A DNA stretch of 5,367 nt, from positions 1 through 5,367 of the forward strand of contig CAMWUH010000158.1 in NCBI GenBank assembly GCA_947177325.1, in the 5' to 3' direction. Under the pieces are notes generated by a model. That model did no database searches, was not told where the DNA came from, and saw nothing but the letters and a program-made list of their open reading frames with translations. This document shows positions 4,435 to 5,367 of the stretch, piece after piece. Position numbers and translations under genes: made by a program. The stretch's first letter is position 1; every line of letters starts with the position of its first letter. Origin of the DNA: an uncultured Bacteroidales bacterium (GTDB lineage Bacteria; Bacteroidota; Bacteroidia; Bacteroidales; Muribaculaceae).

Positions 4435-5367
4435 ATGAAAAAGTATAGACTTATTGTTCCTCTCATTCTTCTGGCCATAACCGCCTACTGCCTGAGGCAA
4501 ACCCGAAAAGACGCTGCCGCGCCCGACAAAAAAACAGAAACGCAATCGCTTCGACTTGCTCTCGACAGCATTATCAGCGAAGTGCCCGGAAAAGTCGGTA
4601 TAGCGATCATTAACGCAACCGACACATTAACTGTCAACAACGACTTCAGATACCCGATGATGAGCGTATTCAAGCTCCACCAGGCGCTCGCGGTAAGCAA
4701 TCAACTTAGCGGCTCAAACTCCGGGCTTGATTCCCTGCTCACTATTTTCCCTGAAGAAATTGACCGCGAAACATGGAGCCCTGTAATCGGAAATCACGCA
4801 GACACACCTTTCGGCATCACAATCGGAGAACTCCTGTCTGCTTCACTGATAAAAAGCGACAACAATGCAAGCAACCTGCTGTTCCGGCACATTGTCAATC
4901 AGGCTGCAACCGACAGCATTGTCAGATCGATTGCCGTCGACACGGAATTCGCCATTCGTTACTCCGAATCTCAAATGAAGCGCGACCACAGCCTGAGCTA
5001 TGATAACAACACCACTCCCCTCGCCGCGGCAACGCTTATTTTTCAGTTACTTACCGACGACTTAACGGGAGTGCCCCACAAAGATCAAATTATCAAAATG
5101 CTTTCACAAGTCGATACCGGTCACGACCGCATAGCCGCCGGCCTGACGGAATATAGCGGAGCAAAACTTTGGCATAAAACCGGGAGCGGCTACCGCAACG
5201 ACAGGGGTGAGCTGACGGCACATAACGATGTGGGATTTATCAGGCTCCCCGACGGTCGTAAATTTGCTCTCGCTATATTGATCTGCGACTTCGACGGCAC
5301 TGAGGAAGAAGCCTCGGCTTTGATTGCTGAAATCACGTCAACGGTTGCAGCCGATTGGAAAAGATAA
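4435..5367 (+). CDS. class A beta-lactamase, CfxA-like (subclass A2)
   Basis: The 310-residue protein has a hydrophobic N terminus (about 5-20) for export, then the complete set of class A motifs. These are SVFK (nucleophile S77, K80; S70 and K73 in Ambler numbering), SDN (141-143; S130 loop), the omega-loop acid E178 in YSESQM (E166) and KTG (248-250; K234). The enzyme would hydrolyse the beta-lactam ring in the periplasm through an acyl-serine intermediate. The flanking words PMMSVFKLHQALA, TWSP, SDNNASNLLF, DRIAA, HKTGSGY and AHNDVG closely recall CfxA of Bacteroides and Prevotella, though the sequence is clearly not CfxA itself. Members of this group often favour cephalosporins; the spectrum here is not deducible. 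The ATG at 4435 is preferred to the TTG at 4429. A cysteine at 19 follows TAY, a poor lipobox, so either a lipoprotein or an ordinary anchor is possible. It is the last visible gene of the cluster, and its TAA is the final codon of the window. Confidence 0.95.
   Translation: MKKYRLIVPLILLAITAYCLRQTRKDAAAPDKKTETQSLRLALDSIISEVPGKVGIAIINATDTLTVNNDFRYPMMSVFKLHQALAVSNQLSGSNSGLDSLLTIFPEEIDRETWSPVIGNHADTPFGITIGELLSASLIKSDNNASNLLFRHIVNQAATDSIVRSIAVDTEFAIRYSESQMKRDHSLSYDNNTTPLAAATLIFQLLTDDLTGVPHKDQIIKMLSQVDTGHDRIAAGLTEYSGAKLWHKTGSGYRNDRGELTAHNDVGFIRLPDGRKFALAILICDFDGTEEEASALIAEITSTVAADWKR

Larger units (their letters stand above)
1493..5367 (+). other. probable four-gene operon (kinase-like, acetyltransferase, ADP-ribosylglycohydrolase, beta-lactamase)
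   Basis: Four genes lie on one strand with gaps of 44, 20 and 46 bases. I see no intrinsic terminator and no complete TTTG/TAnnTTTG promoter in any of the gaps. The only good upstream -7 element is at 1397-1404. Co-transcription is thus the simplest reading. The end of the operon lies beyond the window. Confidence 0.65.

Noticed and set aside
4390..4448. Tiny ATG frames (4390-4401 and 4419-4448) before and across the beta-lactamase start
   Set aside because: They have three and nine codons and no supporting signal; translational coupling is possible but not supported by the sequence.
4773..5003. 76-residue plus-strand frame inside the beta-lactamase gene
   Set aside because: It is an out-of-frame shadow of an intact gene with all catalytic motifs.
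1..5367. CRISPR array, insertion sequence ends, integrase or attachment site, including the tRNA as an integration target
   Set aside because: No regularly spaced repeats, transposase or integrase coding sequence, or duplicated tRNA 3' end is visible; the tRNA 3' end is outside the window, so that part cannot be tested.

Overview
The window reads as a piece of chromosome from a Bacteroidota bacterium, most likely order Bacteroidales and possibly a gut Muribaculaceae-like lineage (the family is inferred). The supporting signs are promoter elements of the Bacteroidota type (TTTG, about 20 bases, TAnnTTTG), start codons without Shine-Dalgarno sequences, a CfxA-like class A2 beta-lactamase, and a TPR-containing sensor kinase architecture common in that phylum. 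No insertion sequence, integrase, phage gene or CRISPR array is visible.

Left part (1-980). A tRNA-Arg(UCU) gene on the minus strand runs off the left edge. It has a near-perfect promoter at 112-143 and a leader that can fold into a hairpin. Next comes an AT-rich spacer of about 440 bases with two perfect inverted repeats (243-265 and 331-351) and a probable promoter at 385-416. A gene for a small stand-alone receiver protein (497-898) follows and ends at a clear intrinsic terminator (937-978).

Middle (1028-1492). A minus-strand gene encodes a YgbA-type, cysteine-rich small protein of the 'nitrous oxide-stimulated promoter' family. It starts from a divergent promoter region (about 1347-1404), which on the other strand serves the right-hand cluster.

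Right part (1493-5367). Four plus-strand genes are separated by only 20-46 bases and look like one operon. They encode a membrane TPR sensor-kinase-like protein without the usual phosphoacceptor histidine, a maltose/galactoside O-acetyltransferase-type hexapeptide protein, an ADP-ribosylglycohydrolase (DraG/ARH) family protein, and a CfxA-like class A beta-lactamase whose stop codon is the last three bases of the window.

How the genes might work together is uncertain. The left gene is a receiver without an output domain and the right cluster opens with a kinase-like protein that appears unable to autophosphorylate at the usual site. The cluster ends with a beta-lactamase, so an envelope-related or antibiotic-related response is an attractive but untested idea. 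The acetyltransferase and ADP-ribosylglycohydrolase have no obvious link to that job beyond their co-location.
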